Positions 35,721-44,960 of a stretch of 64,000 bases of DNA are shown here, in pieces. A model generated the notes under the pieces. That model searched no databases. It was not told the origin of the DNA and saw only the letters and a list, made by a program, of their open reading frames with translations. Position 1 is the first letter of the stretch. Each line of letters begins with the position of its first letter. Location of the stretch: positions 1 through 64,000 of the forward strand of contig NZ_WKJP01000005.1 of the NCBI RefSeq assembly GCF_009674585.1, written 5' to 3'. The position numbers and the translations under genes are program-made. Origin of the DNA: Haloferax marinisediminis (GTDB lineage: Archaea; Halobacteriota; Halobacteria; Halobacteriales; Haloferacaceae).

Positions 35721-36686
35721 ATGCGACACCTAGTCACATCGGTCGCCCCACTTCCCTTACAAGGAGGTGGCATCGACCGGTTCATAGAACCCTTTGCACA
35801 GTTCCTGACCGACTTCGCCAACATGGAGCCCGTTCTCCTCCAGTTGCTCGCGTTCGGCCTCCTCCTCGGAGGCGTATACGCGCTCACGGCACTCGGCCTG
35901 ACGATGATATTCGGCGTCATGGACGTCATCAACTTCGCCCACGGCGTGTTCCTCGTCGTCGGGATGTACACCGTGTGGCTGGTCTCGACTGCCATCGGAA
36001 TCAGCCCCTTCGTCGGCATTCCAATCGCTGCTGCCGTCCTGTTCGTGTTGGGCGTCGGCGTCCACATCCTGACAGTCGAGCCGATTATCGAAGCACCCCA
36101 ACAGAACCAACTCATCGCGACACTCGGTGTCTTGCTGATAATCCAGTCCGCCATCGAGATCATCTTCACGCCCGACCCACAACAGGTCGACCTCTCACTA
36201 GGGTCGCTTCAGGTTGGTGGCGTGTTCATCCCACTCGGGCAGTTCTATGCCCTCCTCATCGCTCTCGGGACGATGCTCGGTGTCCGTGCGTTCTTGAACC
36301 AAACCGACCTCGGTCGGAAGATTCGCGGTACGGCCGACAATCGTGACGGTGCTCGCTACGTCGGAATCAACGTCCCGCAGATCAACTACCTCACGTTCGG
36401 CATCGGCGCCGCCCTCGCAGGTGTCGCTGGCGGTTCGATTGCGCTGTTCCAGCGGTTCGACCCCTTCACTGGCGAGACGTACCTCATCAACGCGTTCGTC
36501 ATCGTCATCCTCGGTGGTCTCGGGTCGTTCCCCGGAGCATTCGTCGGCGGACTCATCGTCGGCATGATTCAGGTGTTCGGCGGGTACTACCTCCCCGGAA
36601 CGACCTCGCAGATACTCATCTTCCTGCTGTTCATCTTGACACTCCTCGTGAAACCCGAGGGCCTCTTCGGAGGTGCTAACGCATGA
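35721..36686 (+). CDS. ABC transporter permease, LivH-like
   Basis: 321 residues from ATG 35721; an in-frame TTG at 35691 is a weaker alternative. About eight membrane segments, with LLAFGLLLGGVYALTALGLTMIFGVMDVINFAHG and the LivH coupling region ADNRDGARYVGINVPQINY. Ends VKPEGLFGGANA, which is typical of the family. It forms the channel with the LivM-like permease, whose start overlaps its stop by 4 bases. Confidence 0.9.
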   Translation: MRHLVTSVAPLPLQGGGIDRFIEPFAQFLTDFANMEPVLLQLLAFGLLLGGVYALTALGLTMIFGVMDVINFAHGVFLVVGMYTVWLVSTAIGISPFVGIPIAAAVLFVLGVGVHILTVEPIIEAPQQNQLIATLGVLLIIQSAIEIIFTPDPQQVDLSLGSLQVGGVFIPLGQFYALLIALGTMLGVRAFLNQTDLGRKIRGTADNRDGARYVGINVPQINYLTFGIGAALAGVAGGSIALFQRFDPFTGETYLINAFVIVILGGLGSFPGAFVGGLIVGMIQVFGGYYLPGTTSQILIFLLFILTLLVKPEGLFGGANA

Positions 36687-37759
36687 GCACGCTCGACTCA
36701 GTCCGCGAAGGGTACCAGACGTTCGACGACCAGCGATTCGCACCGGTCGTGAAGGGTGCGGCACTGTTCGGTCTCCTCGCGGCACTCCCCTACATCATCG
36801 AGATCGACATCGCCGGAATGGAACTCGCGGCGACACTGAGCCTCAAAGTGCTCATCCTCACCATCATCTACGCGTACACCGCGCAGGCGTGGAACATCAT
36901 GTCCGGCTACACTGGACAGTTCTCCTTCGGGCACGCCGCATTCTTCGGTATCGGTGCGTACGCGACACAGTTACTCCTGGTCGACATCGGGCTCAACCCC
37001 TGGCTCGGAATGCTCATCGGGGGTGTCATCGCAGGGCTGTACGGCCTCGTGATTGGTGCACTCTCGTTCAGATTCAACCTCAAGGGCCACTACTTCGCAC
37101 TGGCGACGCTCGCGTTCGCCGAACTCCTTCGGTTCGTCGTTACCAACATGTCCGAACTGAACGGCGCAAATGGCTACTTCAAGCCGTTCCCCCGTGACTA
37201 TGGGGCGGAGTACGGACTCGCTGCCTTCCAGTTCCAGACCGATCTCCCGTACTACTACGTCATCCTCGGATTCCTGTTCGTCGTGACACTCGTCTCGTGG
37301 GCCATCAAGAACTCGTGGGTTGGACTCTACTTCTTCGCCATCCGTGAAGACGAACGGGCCGCCGCGAGCGTTGGCGTGCCATCGTTCCGATACAAACTCA
37401 TCGGTATTGCCGTGAGCGCCTTCTTCACTGCCCTCGGCGGTGCGTACTGGTCGATGTACTTCAACACGATTCGCCCCGACACCGTCTTCGCGCTGTTCAA
37501 GAACGTCGAGATACTCCTGCCCGCCGTCGTCGGTGGGCCGGGGACGCTTATCGGCCCCATCGTCGGGTCCTTCATCGTCACCCCCGTCAGCGAAGTCGCG
37601 CGTACGACGTTCTCCAACATCAACGGTCTCGACCGCATCATCTACGGAGCGTTCCTCGTCGCCATCGTCATCTACTCCCCACAGGGTGTGGTGAGTTGGC
37701 CGAGTCGCGCCAGAGCGCTCTGGAATCGTGTCCGCAGTGACGAGGAGGTGAGTGAGTGA
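36683..37759 (+). CDS. ABC transporter permease, LivM-like
   Basis: 358 residues. Family signatures are AQAWNIMSGYTGQFSFGHAAFFGIGAY, KGHYFALATLAFAELLR, IREDERAAASVGVPSFRYK (cytoplasmic loop) and VGGPGTLIGPIVGSF. About nine membrane helices. It overlaps the LivH-like gene by 4 bases and the ATPase gene start by one base. Confidence 0.9.
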   Translation: MSTLDSVREGYQTFDDQRFAPVVKGAALFGLLAALPYIIEIDIAGMELAATLSLKVLILTIIYAYTAQAWNIMSGYTGQFSFGHAAFFGIGAYATQLLLVDIGLNPWLGMLIGGVIAGLYGLVIGALSFRFNLKGHYFALATLAFAELLRFVVTNMSELNGANGYFKPFPRDYGAEYGLAAFQFQTDLPYYYVILGFLFVVTLVSWAIKNSWVGLYFFAIREDERAAASVGVPSFRYKLIGIAVSAFFTALGGAYWSMYFNTIRPDTVFALFKNVEILLPAVVGGPGTLIGPIVGSFIVTPVSEVARTTFSNINGLDRIIYGAFLVAIVIYSPQGVVSWPSRARALWNRVRSDEEVSE

Positions 37760-38523
37760 TGGCAGCAGCTGACGACGATTCGTTCGAACGGGATGGAGAG
37801 ACGCTCCTCACCGTCGAAGGTGTCGGGAAGCGCTTTGCAGGGCTGCAAGCGCTCGATAACGTCGACATGACCGTCAAGCGCGGCGAGATTATCGGGCTCA
37901 TCGGCCCCAACGGGGCGGGTAAGACGACGCTGTTCAACTGCATCAGCGGGGTCTTTCCCCCCACCTCAGGAACAGTCACACTGGAGGGAGAGGACGTCTC
38001 GGGAATGCCCTCCCACAAGATTGCGCGGGCGGGACTTGCACGAACGTTCCAGATTACGCGCCCGCTCGAAGAACTCACCGTCGCCGAGAACGTGATGGTG
38101 GGAGCACACATTCACACTCGCCGCCGTGGAGAGGCGCGCGACATCGCCATGGAGAGTCTCGAATTCGTCGGTCTCGCAGATCGCGCAGACGAAGAGGCAG
38201 GCGAACTCACTGTAGGCGCGCAGAAACGACTCGAACTGGCCCGCGCAATCGCGACGCAGCCGTCGATTCTCCTCCTCGACGAGATTATGGCCGGACTCAC
38301 CCCACAAGAGTCGAAGCAGATGCTTGGGCTGTTCCGTCAACTCCGCGAGCGCGGGACGAGCCTCCTCATCATCGAACACGACATGAAAGCAATCATGAAC
38401 ATCTCGGACTACGTGAAGGTACTCGACCAAGGACAGGGAATCGCCTTCGGCAAACCCGCGGAAGTCGTCGAAGACGACCGTGTCATCGAGGCGTACATCG
38501 GAGGGTTCGACGTCGATGCTTGA
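37759..38523 (+). CDS. ABC transporter ATPase, LivG-like
   Basis: 254 residues. Walker A is GPNGAGKTTLFN, the signature motif is degenerate (LTVGAQKRLELARA), and Walker B is SILLLDEIMAGL. FNCISGVFPPTSG and GLARTFQITRPLEELTVAENVMVG are characteristic of LivG. It energises import with the LivF-like ATPase. The preceding GTG at 37756 is in frame; ATG 37759 is preferred. Confidence 0.92.
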   Translation: MAAADDDSFERDGETLLTVEGVGKRFAGLQALDNVDMTVKRGEIIGLIGPNGAGKTTLFNCISGVFPPTSGTVTLEGEDVSGMPSHKIARAGLARTFQITRPLEELTVAENVMVGAHIHTRRRGEARDIAMESLEFVGLADRADEEAGELTVGAQKRLELARAIATQPSILLLDEIMAGLTPQESKQMLGLFRQLRERGTSLLIIEHDMKAIMNISDYVKVLDQGQGIAFGKPAEVVEDDRVIEAYIGGFDVDA

Positions 38524-39220
38524 ACTCGAAGGTGTCCGCGCCGGCTACGACGAAATCGAAGTACTCCACGGCGTGGACATGCACGTCGGCGAAGGCGAAA
38601 TCGTCGCACTCATCGGCTCGAACGGTGCGGGCAAGACCACGACGATGCGAACCATCTGCGGTATCCTCTCGCCGAGTCACGGAACCATCACCTACCGGGG
38701 AGAGGAGATTCAACGGGAGCCTTCGCACGAAATCGTCGAGCGCGGCATCGTGCAGGTTCCGGAGAATCGCGACCTCTTCACCAACATGACGGTGATAGAC
38801 AACTTGCTCCTCGGGGCGCAAACGGACGAAGCAAAGGAGAATCGTGAGGAGAACCTCGCCGAGATGCTCGACCTCTTTCCCCGACTCGAAGAGCGCAAGA
38901 AACAGCGGGCAGGGACGATGTCTGGCGGTGAACAGCAGATGTTGACGCTCGCACGCGCCCTGATGGGCGAACCAGACTTACTCATCCTCGACGAGCCGTC
39001 GATTGGACTCGCACCACAGCTCGTTCAGGAAGTGTTCGACGTGGTCGAAGAGATTCACCAACAGGGAGTCACTGTCCTCATGGTCGAACAGAACGTCCAA
39101 CAGACGCTTCAGCTGGCCGACCGCGGGTACGTCATGGAGAACGGCCGAATCAGTATGAGTGCGAGCGGTGACGAACTCCTCGAAGACGACAGCGTCGTCG
39201 AGGCGTACCTCGGGGTGTGA
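38516..39220 (+). CDS. ABC transporter ATPase, LivF-like
   Basis: 234 residues from ATG 38516, overlapping the LivG-like gene by 8 bases. Walker A is GSNGAGKTTTMRT, signature TMSGGEQQMLTLARAL, Walker B DLLILDEPSIGLAPQLV, and the LivF hallmark is VPENRDLFTNMTVIDNLLLGA. Last component of the importer. The first MmgE/PrpD gene begins one base after its stop, which ties transport to catabolism. Confidence 0.92.
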   Translation: MLELEGVRAGYDEIEVLHGVDMHVGEGEIVALIGSNGAGKTTTMRTICGILSPSHGTITYRGEEIQREPSHEIVERGIVQVPENRDLFTNMTVIDNLLLGAQTDEAKENREENLAEMLDLFPRLEERKKQRAGTMSGGEQQMLTLARALMGEPDLLILDEPSIGLAPQLVQEVFDVVEEIHQQGVTVLMVEQNVQQTLQLADRGYVMENGRISMSASGDELLEDDSVVEAYLGV

Positions 39221-39221
39221 G

Positions 39222-40550
39222 ATGAACGAAGCGACGCTCGCATCGTTCGTCTCGGCACTCGACCGAGAAGATATTCCGGACGACGTCGCCGACCGTGGGT
39301 CACTCGTCATCGCGGACACGGTGGGCGCCATCCTCGGCGGGGCGTCCGACCCTGCAGTGTCGTCGCTCACCCGAGCGTGGGCAGCCGAAAACGGGGGACA
39401 GGCGACGCTCATGGGGACGGCAGGCGAACGAACGTCTGCGTACCGTGCAGCGTTCATCAACGCGACTTCCGGGACTGTCCTCGAACTGGACGAAGGCCAC
39501 CGATTTGCCGCGGGTCACCCGGCGATTCACGTCTTACCAGCGCTCCTCGCCGACGGTGAGTCGTCGTACCGAAGCGGCGACGAACTCCTGACCGCATTCG
39601 TCGCCGGGTACGAGACAGCGGTTCGCGTCGCCGAGATGGTCGTCCCGTTGGCAGACGGCGTCCATCCCCACGGTGTGTGGGGTGGCGTCGGAACTGCTGC
39701 AGCAATCGCTAGACTCCGCGAACTCGACGCCGAGACGACACTCAACGCGATGCGTATCGCCGCGAACTACGCACAGCACACGCGGTTCGAAGCGGCAACC
39801 GACGGTGCGACGGTCCGAAACAGTTACGCAGGCATGAGCAACCTCTCGGGGATTATCGCCGTCGAACAGGCCGAAGCAGGGTTCACCGGTCTAGAAGACG
39901 GTATCGCACTCCACCTCTCGTCGGTTGCTGCCGGCGAACCAGAGCGGGCCGCCCTCTCCGATGGCTTGGGCGACCGATGGGAGATTGAACGGGGCTATTT
40001 CAAAGTTCACGCAGCGTGTCGATACACACACGCAGTCCTCGACGCAGTCGAAACAGTCGCCAGTGAACAGGACATCGGCGCTGCCGACGTCGAGGGAGTG
40101 TCCGTCGAGACGTATCCTGCAGCAGCGTCGCTGTCGAACACCCGTCCGAAGAACACCTTACAGGCGAAGTTCTCGGTTCCCTTCGCCGTCGCTTCGGCGT
40201 TGACGACCGGTGACACCGGGAAACTCTCGTTCACCGACGAAGCACTGACCGAAGAAGCGCTCACGCTCTCCGAACGTGTCGAGGTCACCGCCACCGACGA
40301 ATTCGCCTCGCGCGTCCCTGACGAACGCGGGGCACGGGTGACTATCGAGACGGTCGACGGCGACGTATTCTCCCACGAAGTGCGGGCCGCACGCGGTGGT
40401 GAGCACGACCCGTTCACCGAATCTGACCTCAGAACCAAATTCGACCAACTCGTCGTACCCGTCGTCGGCGACGAGAGCGTCGACGGCCTCTGGACGGCTG
40501 CCCGCGAACCCGCCGCTCCCCGCGTTCTCTGTGCCCTGACCCGGGCCTGA
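39222..40550 (+). CDS. MmgE/PrpD family protein 1
   Basis: 442 residues. The family covers 2-methylcitrate dehydratase, cis-aconitate decarboxylase and iminodisuccinate epimerase. Here the conserved core reads LELDEGHRFAAGHPAIHVLPALLA (about 85-108), followed by AFVAGYETAVRVAEMV and HPHGVWGGVGTAAAIARL. A later KVHAACRYTHAVLDAVETV segment carries the family's active-site Lys/His region. The reaction cannot be fixed from sequence; an unsaturated or 2-hydroxy dicarboxylate or an imino-dicarboxylate is the likely substrate type. It follows the importer ATPase by one base. Confidence 0.87.
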   Translation: MNEATLASFVSALDREDIPDDVADRGSLVIADTVGAILGGASDPAVSSLTRAWAAENGGQATLMGTAGERTSAYRAAFINATSGTVLELDEGHRFAAGHPAIHVLPALLADGESSYRSGDELLTAFVAGYETAVRVAEMVVPLADGVHPHGVWGGVGTAAAIARLRELDAETTLNAMRIAANYAQHTRFEAATDGATVRNSYAGMSNLSGIIAVEQAEAGFTGLEDGIALHLSSVAAGEPERAALSDGLGDRWEIERGYFKVHAACRYTHAVLDAVETVASEQDIGAADVEGVSVETYPAAASLSNTRPKNTLQAKFSVPFAVASALTTGDTGKLSFTDEALTEEALTLSERVEVTATDEFASRVPDERGARVTIETVDGDVFSHEVRAARGGEHDPFTESDLRTKFDQLVVPVVGDESVDGLWTAAREPAAPRVLCALTRA

Positions 40551-40580
40551 GACACTCCCCCTCCTCATTCGACCCAAACC

Positions 40581-41951
40581 ATGATACCACAGACAGCAGT
40601 TCGAGATTGGGAACGACAGGTGTACGACTTTTTGAACAACGAGGTCCCACCCGATGTCCGAGCGACCGGACAGCGTGTCGTCGCGGACGTACTCGCAGCC
40701 ACCGTGGCGGGTTCCGCGGCACCACAGAACGCATCGGTCTTTCGAGAGGTGACACTCGCGGACGGTCCAGCCTCCGTCCTCGGAACCGACCGGCGCACAG
40801 ACCCAGCGCAAGCGGCCCTCCTGAACGTGACTGCCGCGATAACACAAGAGATAGAAGAAGGCCACAACCGAGGCGGCCACGTCGGTGCGAGCATCGTCGC
40901 CGGCGCCGTCGGCGTGGCGGAGGCGTTCGACGTCGACGGAGAGACGTTCGTCGACGCGTGTATCAGGTCGTACGAACTCTGTACCCGCTTCGAATACGCC
41001 ATCTTCGCGATGAAGGCCAGACTCAACGACGCGGTTCCGTGGCTCGTCCGAGACCCACACTCGACGTGGACGACCCTCGGCCCGGCGTTGACTGCCGCCG
41101 TCTGCATGGGCCACTCCCGAGACGAGGTGCGCGAAACAGTCCGGACGGCGTTGAATCTCGCCGTCGTCTCGATGCACGACCCTTTCGCAGAGGGAGCGCC
41201 ATCGCGGAACTTCACTGCGGGGTTCTCTGCACAGGCGGGTGTGAGTGCCGCGACACTCGCCGGAGCCGGTCTCCGTGGTTCTGCCGCGGCGATGGAAGCG
41301 GTGTACGACCCCTTCGAGACGCTGCTCGGCGACGGCGAGTTCGTCGACCTCTTCGACTCGCTCGGAACGGAGTGGTGGATAACGGAAGTGTACCACAAGC
41401 CGTACCCCTCCTGTCGGTACACCCACGCCCCACTCGACGCCCTGCGAGACGCCGGGGCCGATGGTCTCGGTCCCGAAGACGTCGACCACATCGACGTGTA
41501 CACCTACCGGAACGGCGTCGACATGGGCCACACGCGTCCGGACACGCTGACTGCAGCAAAGTTCTCGACACCGTACGTCCTCGCCAGATGGGTCGCCGAC
41601 GGAGAACTCACGCTCGACCACTTCCTCGACGATGCACTCGAAGAGGAGACAGTACAGGCACTCTCAGAACGCGTTCACCTCTACGCAGACAACGCGTACG
41701 AGCGAGCGTTCCCGGAGAAGTGGGGTGCGCGCGTTGAAGTGGTCGCGAACGACGGAACGCAGTACGTTGGAGAACGAGACGTCCCGCGTGGCGACTACAG
41801 GGACCCGCTCACAGAGACGATTCTCACCGCTCGTAACCGCGACCTGCTCGTGTATGGTCTCGGCTCGGACGACGTCGACGACGCGGTTGATGCGCTCTCG
41901 TCGATGGATTCGAAAACAGTCTCGGCGATTGTAGATGGGCTGACGGCGTAA
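40581..41951 (+). CDS. MmgE/PrpD family protein 2
   Basis: 456 residues, a distant paralogue of the gene 30 bases upstream. The core is QEIEEGHNRGGHVGASIVAGAVGVAEAF (about 89-116). The C-terminal half has YHKPYPSCRYTHAPLDALRDAG and IDVYTYRNGVDMGH. The active-site neighbourhood differs from paralogue 1 (EEGHNRGGH against DEGHRFAAGH), so the two probably handle different substrates or stereoisomers, or form a hetero-oligomer. Reaction unknown. Confidence 0.85.
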   Translation: MIPQTAVRDWERQVYDFLNNEVPPDVRATGQRVVADVLAATVAGSAAPQNASVFREVTLADGPASVLGTDRRTDPAQAALLNVTAAITQEIEEGHNRGGHVGASIVAGAVGVAEAFDVDGETFVDACIRSYELCTRFEYAIFAMKARLNDAVPWLVRDPHSTWTTLGPALTAAVCMGHSRDEVRETVRTALNLAVVSMHDPFAEGAPSRNFTAGFSAQAGVSAATLAGAGLRGSAAAMEAVYDPFETLLGDGEFVDLFDSLGTEWWITEVYHKPYPSCRYTHAPLDALRDAGADGLGPEDVDHIDVYTYRNGVDMGHTRPDTLTAAKFSTPYVLARWVADGELTLDHFLDDALEEETVQALSERVHLYADNAYERAFPEKWGARVEVVANDGTQYVGERDVPRGDYRDPLTETILTARNRDLLVYGLGSDDVDDAVDALSSMDSKTVSAIVDGLTA

Positions 41952-41955
41952 GACC

Positions 41956-41967
41956 GAACAATCGTTC
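41956..41967. promoter_or_regulatory. GAAC-N4-GTTC palindrome upstream of iclR-type gene
   Basis: GAAC-AATC-GTTC, 56 bases before the regulator ATG. A matching site lies just after the gene (42806-42817). CCGAAC half-sites recur at 41975 and 41986. Confidence 0.4.
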
Positions 41968-42022
41968 TGCACTGCCGAACCCAATCCGAACAATTATTGC
42001 GAATCTCGCTAACTGGTACCAT

Positions 42023-42793
42023 ATGGATACAGGCGAGCCCGGTGGGAGCGGATTAATCGGCGCTACGAAAACGTCGTTCGGCATCGTCGAACACCTGCGT
42101 GAGGAAGGTACCTGTGGTGTCTCTGAGGTCTCTGCGGAGCTCGGGATATCGAAGAGCACTGCACACAGCCACCTCCAAACGCTCGCACACCTCGGTTACG
42201 TCGTCCGGGTCGACGGGGAGTACGCGTTGAGTCTCAAATTCCTAGACCTCGGAGACCACGCACGGACGCGACACGCACTCTACCACGCCTCGATTGGAGA
42301 GATGGACGAACTGGTCGACGCGGTTGGAGAGCGCGGGCAGGTGATGGTCGAAGAGAACGGACGCGGTGTGTACATCTACCAAGTGAAATCAGAACAAGGA
42401 CTCCAGACGGACTCGCACATCGGGACTACCGTCGACCTCCACACGACTGCCGTCGGAAAGTCCTATCTCGCCTTCTGCGACGAAGCGCGCCGAGACGACA
42501 TCCTTGCCGGCGACCTGCCACAACTCACGTCGAAGACCATCGACGACCGGGAGGCCCTCGAAACCGAGTTGGCAGCGATTCGAGAGCGTGGGTACGCCTT
42601 CAACGACGAAGAACGAATCACCGGAATGCGGGCCGTCGGCGCACCAATCCTCTCGGATGACGAGACCATCCTCGGTTCGATTAGCGTGTCGGGCCCGACC
42701 ACCCGAATGAAAGGTGAGTGGTACCACAAAGACGTTCCAGAGATGGTGACGCAGGCCGCTCGCGTCATCGGTATTCGAGCGACGTACTCGTAG
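42023..42793 (+). CDS. IclR family transcription regulator
   Basis: 256 residues. The N-terminal winged helix (about 8-70) has GVSEVSAELGISKSTAHSHL as recognition region; the C-terminal IclR effector domain (about 85-255) ends with ISVSGPTTRMKGEWYHKDVP. LHTTAVGKSYLAF and ERGYAFNDEERITGMRAVGAPI are family signatures. Placed at the end of the island, it probably controls it in response to the substrate or an intermediate. Short inverted repeats on both sides suggest autoregulation. Confidence 0.92.
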   Translation: MDTGEPGGSGLIGATKTSFGIVEHLREEGTCGVSEVSAELGISKSTAHSHLQTLAHLGYVVRVDGEYALSLKFLDLGDHARTRHALYHASIGEMDELVDAVGERGQVMVEENGRGVYIYQVKSEQGLQTDSHIGTTVDLHTTAVGKSYLAFCDEARRDDILAGDLPQLTSKTIDDREALETELAAIRERGYAFNDEERITGMRAVGAPILSDDETILGSISVSGPTTRMKGEWYHKDVPEMVTQAARVIGIRATYS

Positions 42794-43443
42794 TTCGGCC
42801 CTGCCGAACACCCGTTCTGTACCGGTCGTTTGGTGAACGGTTCATGGAGACAGTGCTTCGTACGGTTTAGACGGTGTTCGTCGTTCGAATCAACTCGGGA
42901 ACCATTACACGACTACAGTTGTAACATCTTTAGTCCACCACAGTCCGCTCCCCCTCGTCTACACCCTCGAAATAGACTCGGTGACACTGAAACATATAAT
43001 ATAGACTTCATAGTAAATTTTTAGATACTATTGGAAGAACGTGTGAGAAGCAAGTTCTGTACGAACAAATCGTTCTCGATGGAGACGTCGCAACGAGATA
43101 GCCATATTGCACGGATACAAGCGTCATGTGGTGCCAGAACACGAAGCAATCTGCAGGATTTGGTCGAATCCCAGGACAGTCGTATCGAGGTCGAGATTTC
43201 GGACATACAGGTACCGTATTCCTAGCGATTTGACTGGCTTTGGTAGATCTAGCTCCAATTACACACTCTCGAAGGAACAGAGGCACAATCGTCACAGAGA
43301 TATTACTGTTTGCAATATTAGTAATATTATTGAAATAGTCAGCCACCGACACCTGAGAACGGCGCAGCTCGTGGGAGCGCTCCGCAGTGTCGACACGGGC
43401 GAGACAACCAGCGACCAAAAACAGTGACGGTGAATTAACGCGG
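42794..43443. other. AT-rich gap without a convincing gene
   Basis: 650 bases between the iclR-type gene and the end of the GMP-reductase-like gene. It holds a GAAC-ACCC-GTTC palindrome (42806-42817), TGAACGGTTCA (42834-42844), and AATATTA-G-TAATATT at 43314-43328. Frames here have non-halophilic composition. No RNA gene was recognised. Confidence 0.5.
42806..42817. promoter_or_regulatory. GAAC-N4-GTTC palindrome downstream of iclR-type gene
   Basis: GAAC-ACCC-GTTC, 12 bases after the stop codon, in the shared context TGCCGAAC seen also upstream of the gene. Could be an IclR site or a transcription end signal. Confidence 0.35.
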
Positions 43444-44535
43444 TCAGTCGGCGAGTGGCGCGTGCACGTCGCGTTCACGTTCGTCGGCTGTCTCGCCGGC
43501 GGATTCTTCCGTGAACACGACGCCGTGTGCACCCTCGCGTTCCTTCGCGCTCGCGGCGACACGGACGAAGGACGCGTTCTCGCGGGCAGCAGCTATCGTG
43601 TGGCCACCGCAGTAACTCACACCAGATCGAATGCCTGCGAGGAACTCCTCGACGAGTGGTTCGACGGGGCCTTTGTACGGAGTCAGTGCTTCGACGCCTT
43701 CGCCCGTGACGACGTCGCTCTGTTTGTCGTCGCGGTCGGACGCCGCCTCGGTCGAGGCCATCCCACGAGACCGTTTGTACGCATCGCCCCCAACTTCGAC
43801 GACGTGTCCCGGCGCTTCGTCAGTCCCAGCGAAGAAACTGCCCATCATCACGGTGTCCGCGCCCGCCATGAGTGCCTTCGCCGCGTCGCCCGACGTGCGG
43901 ATGCCGCCATCGGCCATGACGTGGATGCCGAGGTCGTGCGCTCGCTCGGCGCAGTTCGAGACTGCAGTCAGTTGCGGGAATCCAGCACCGGCGACTTCAC
44001 GCGTCGTACAGTGAGACCCGGGGCCAACACCAACTTTCACACATCCAGCGCCAGCCTCCCAGAGGTCTTCGACGGCAGCAGGTGTGACGACGTTGCCAGC
44101 GACGATTTCGGGGTCGAACTCGTCGCGAATGTGAGCAACTGCATCCAGACACCGTTCCATGTGGCCGTGTGCGATGTCCATGACGATTGCGTCGGCACCA
44201 GCGTCGAGGAGTGCCGCAGTCCGTTCGAGGTACGCTTCGTTGATGCCGACTGCGCCAGCGACGGTGCCACCGTTCTCGGCGACCTGTCGCACCTGAGCTG
44301 CCTGCTCGTCGATGTCGAGGAACCGGTGGACGACACCGAGACCACCACAGTCTGAGAGCGTGGTTGCGAGTTCAGTTTCGGTGACGGTGTCCATCGCCGC
44401 ACTGACGAGTGGTGCCTCCAATTGCAAACTCGGCGTCACGTTGGTCGAAAGTTCCACGTCGCTTCGGCTGTCGACCGGTGAGCGCTGTGGAATCAGCAAT
44501 ACGTCTCCATACGAGAGTCCTGTGCGAATCTCCAT
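43444..44535 (-). CDS. GMP reductase/IMP dehydrogenase family protein lacking CBS domains
   Basis: 363 residues from ATG 44535. TIM-barrel enzyme with catalytic Cys176 in [17 protein letters not shown], the phosphate loop [17 protein letters not shown] and [14 protein letters not shown]. There is no CBS pair, and the length matches GMP reductase (GMP to IMP, purine salvage), although a CBS-less IMPDH cannot be excluded. A C-terminal acidic tail follows [14 protein letters not shown]. The frame extends upstream to 44619, but the TATA box fixes the shorter start. Confidence 0.85.
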   Translation of the reverse strand: MEIRTGLSYGDVLLIPQRSPVDSRSDVELSTNVTPSLQLEAPLVSAAMDTVTETELATTLSDCGGLGVVHRFLDIDEQAAQVRQVAENGGTVAGAVGINEAYLERTAALLDAGADAIVMDIAHGHMERCLDAVAHIRDEFDPEIVAGNVVTPAAVEDLWEAGAGCVKVGVGPGSHCTTREVAGAGFPQLTAVSNCAERAHDLGIHVMADGGIRTSGDAAKALMAGADTVMMGSFFAGTDEAPGHVVEVGGDAYKRSRGMASTEAASDRDDKQSDVVTGEGVEALTPYKGPVEPLVEEFLAGIRSGVSYCGGHTIAAARENASFVRVAASAKEREGAHGVVFTEESAGETADERERDVHAPLAD

Positions 44536-44960
44536 CGTAACCCTCCACAGCGGATGGGACGTGCCGATATAGTTCCGAGGGAGGCGGCCGCTGTCGCCGT
44601 GGAACGAAACTATTACCACCTCGCTTCCGTCTGTTTAGCAACACACGGGACCGCGTCCAGTGCGAATCTCCAATCAATCGTAACCCCAACGTATTCGCCG
44701 CTCGCGGTCCGTGTGGTTCAAACTCTCCTGAGCGGTTGCGCTGCGCGAGTCCGGTATAACCTGAGTGATATCGAGGTATTATCCGGAACCGTTATTTCTC
44801 TTCAAACGTGACAACGTATTGCCGGACCAGCCGTCCCCTCATCGGTAACGGTAGATTGACAGAGGCACCCTACTACAGCCGTCGTCTCGCTAGTCCCCCT
44901 CTCCTCTCTCGGACTATCCGGAGGCAAAGAAATTTCCTTCACGCAGAGCGTTACCTAAGC
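44536..44960. other. Divergent promoter region, no gene
   Basis: 425 bases between the divergent GMP-reductase-like and nucleotidyltransferase genes. Frames entering it are upstream extensions of those genes. An A/T-rich GCAAAGAAATTTCC about 25-38 bases before 44961 could be the promoter of the nucleotidyltransferase gene. Confidence 0.45.
44566..44573 (-). promoter_or_regulatory. TATA box of the GMP-reductase-like gene
   Basis: ACTATATC on the minus strand, 31-38 bases before ATG 44535, leaving only a few bases of leader. Confidence 0.5.

Noticed and set aside
40158-41621. 487-codon open frame on the minus strand
   Set aside because: Antisense to the two MmgE/PrpD genes, with Arg/Gly/Val-rich composition and no motifs.
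43387-44355. 322-codon open frame on the plus strand
   Set aside because: Antisense to the GMP-reductase-like gene.
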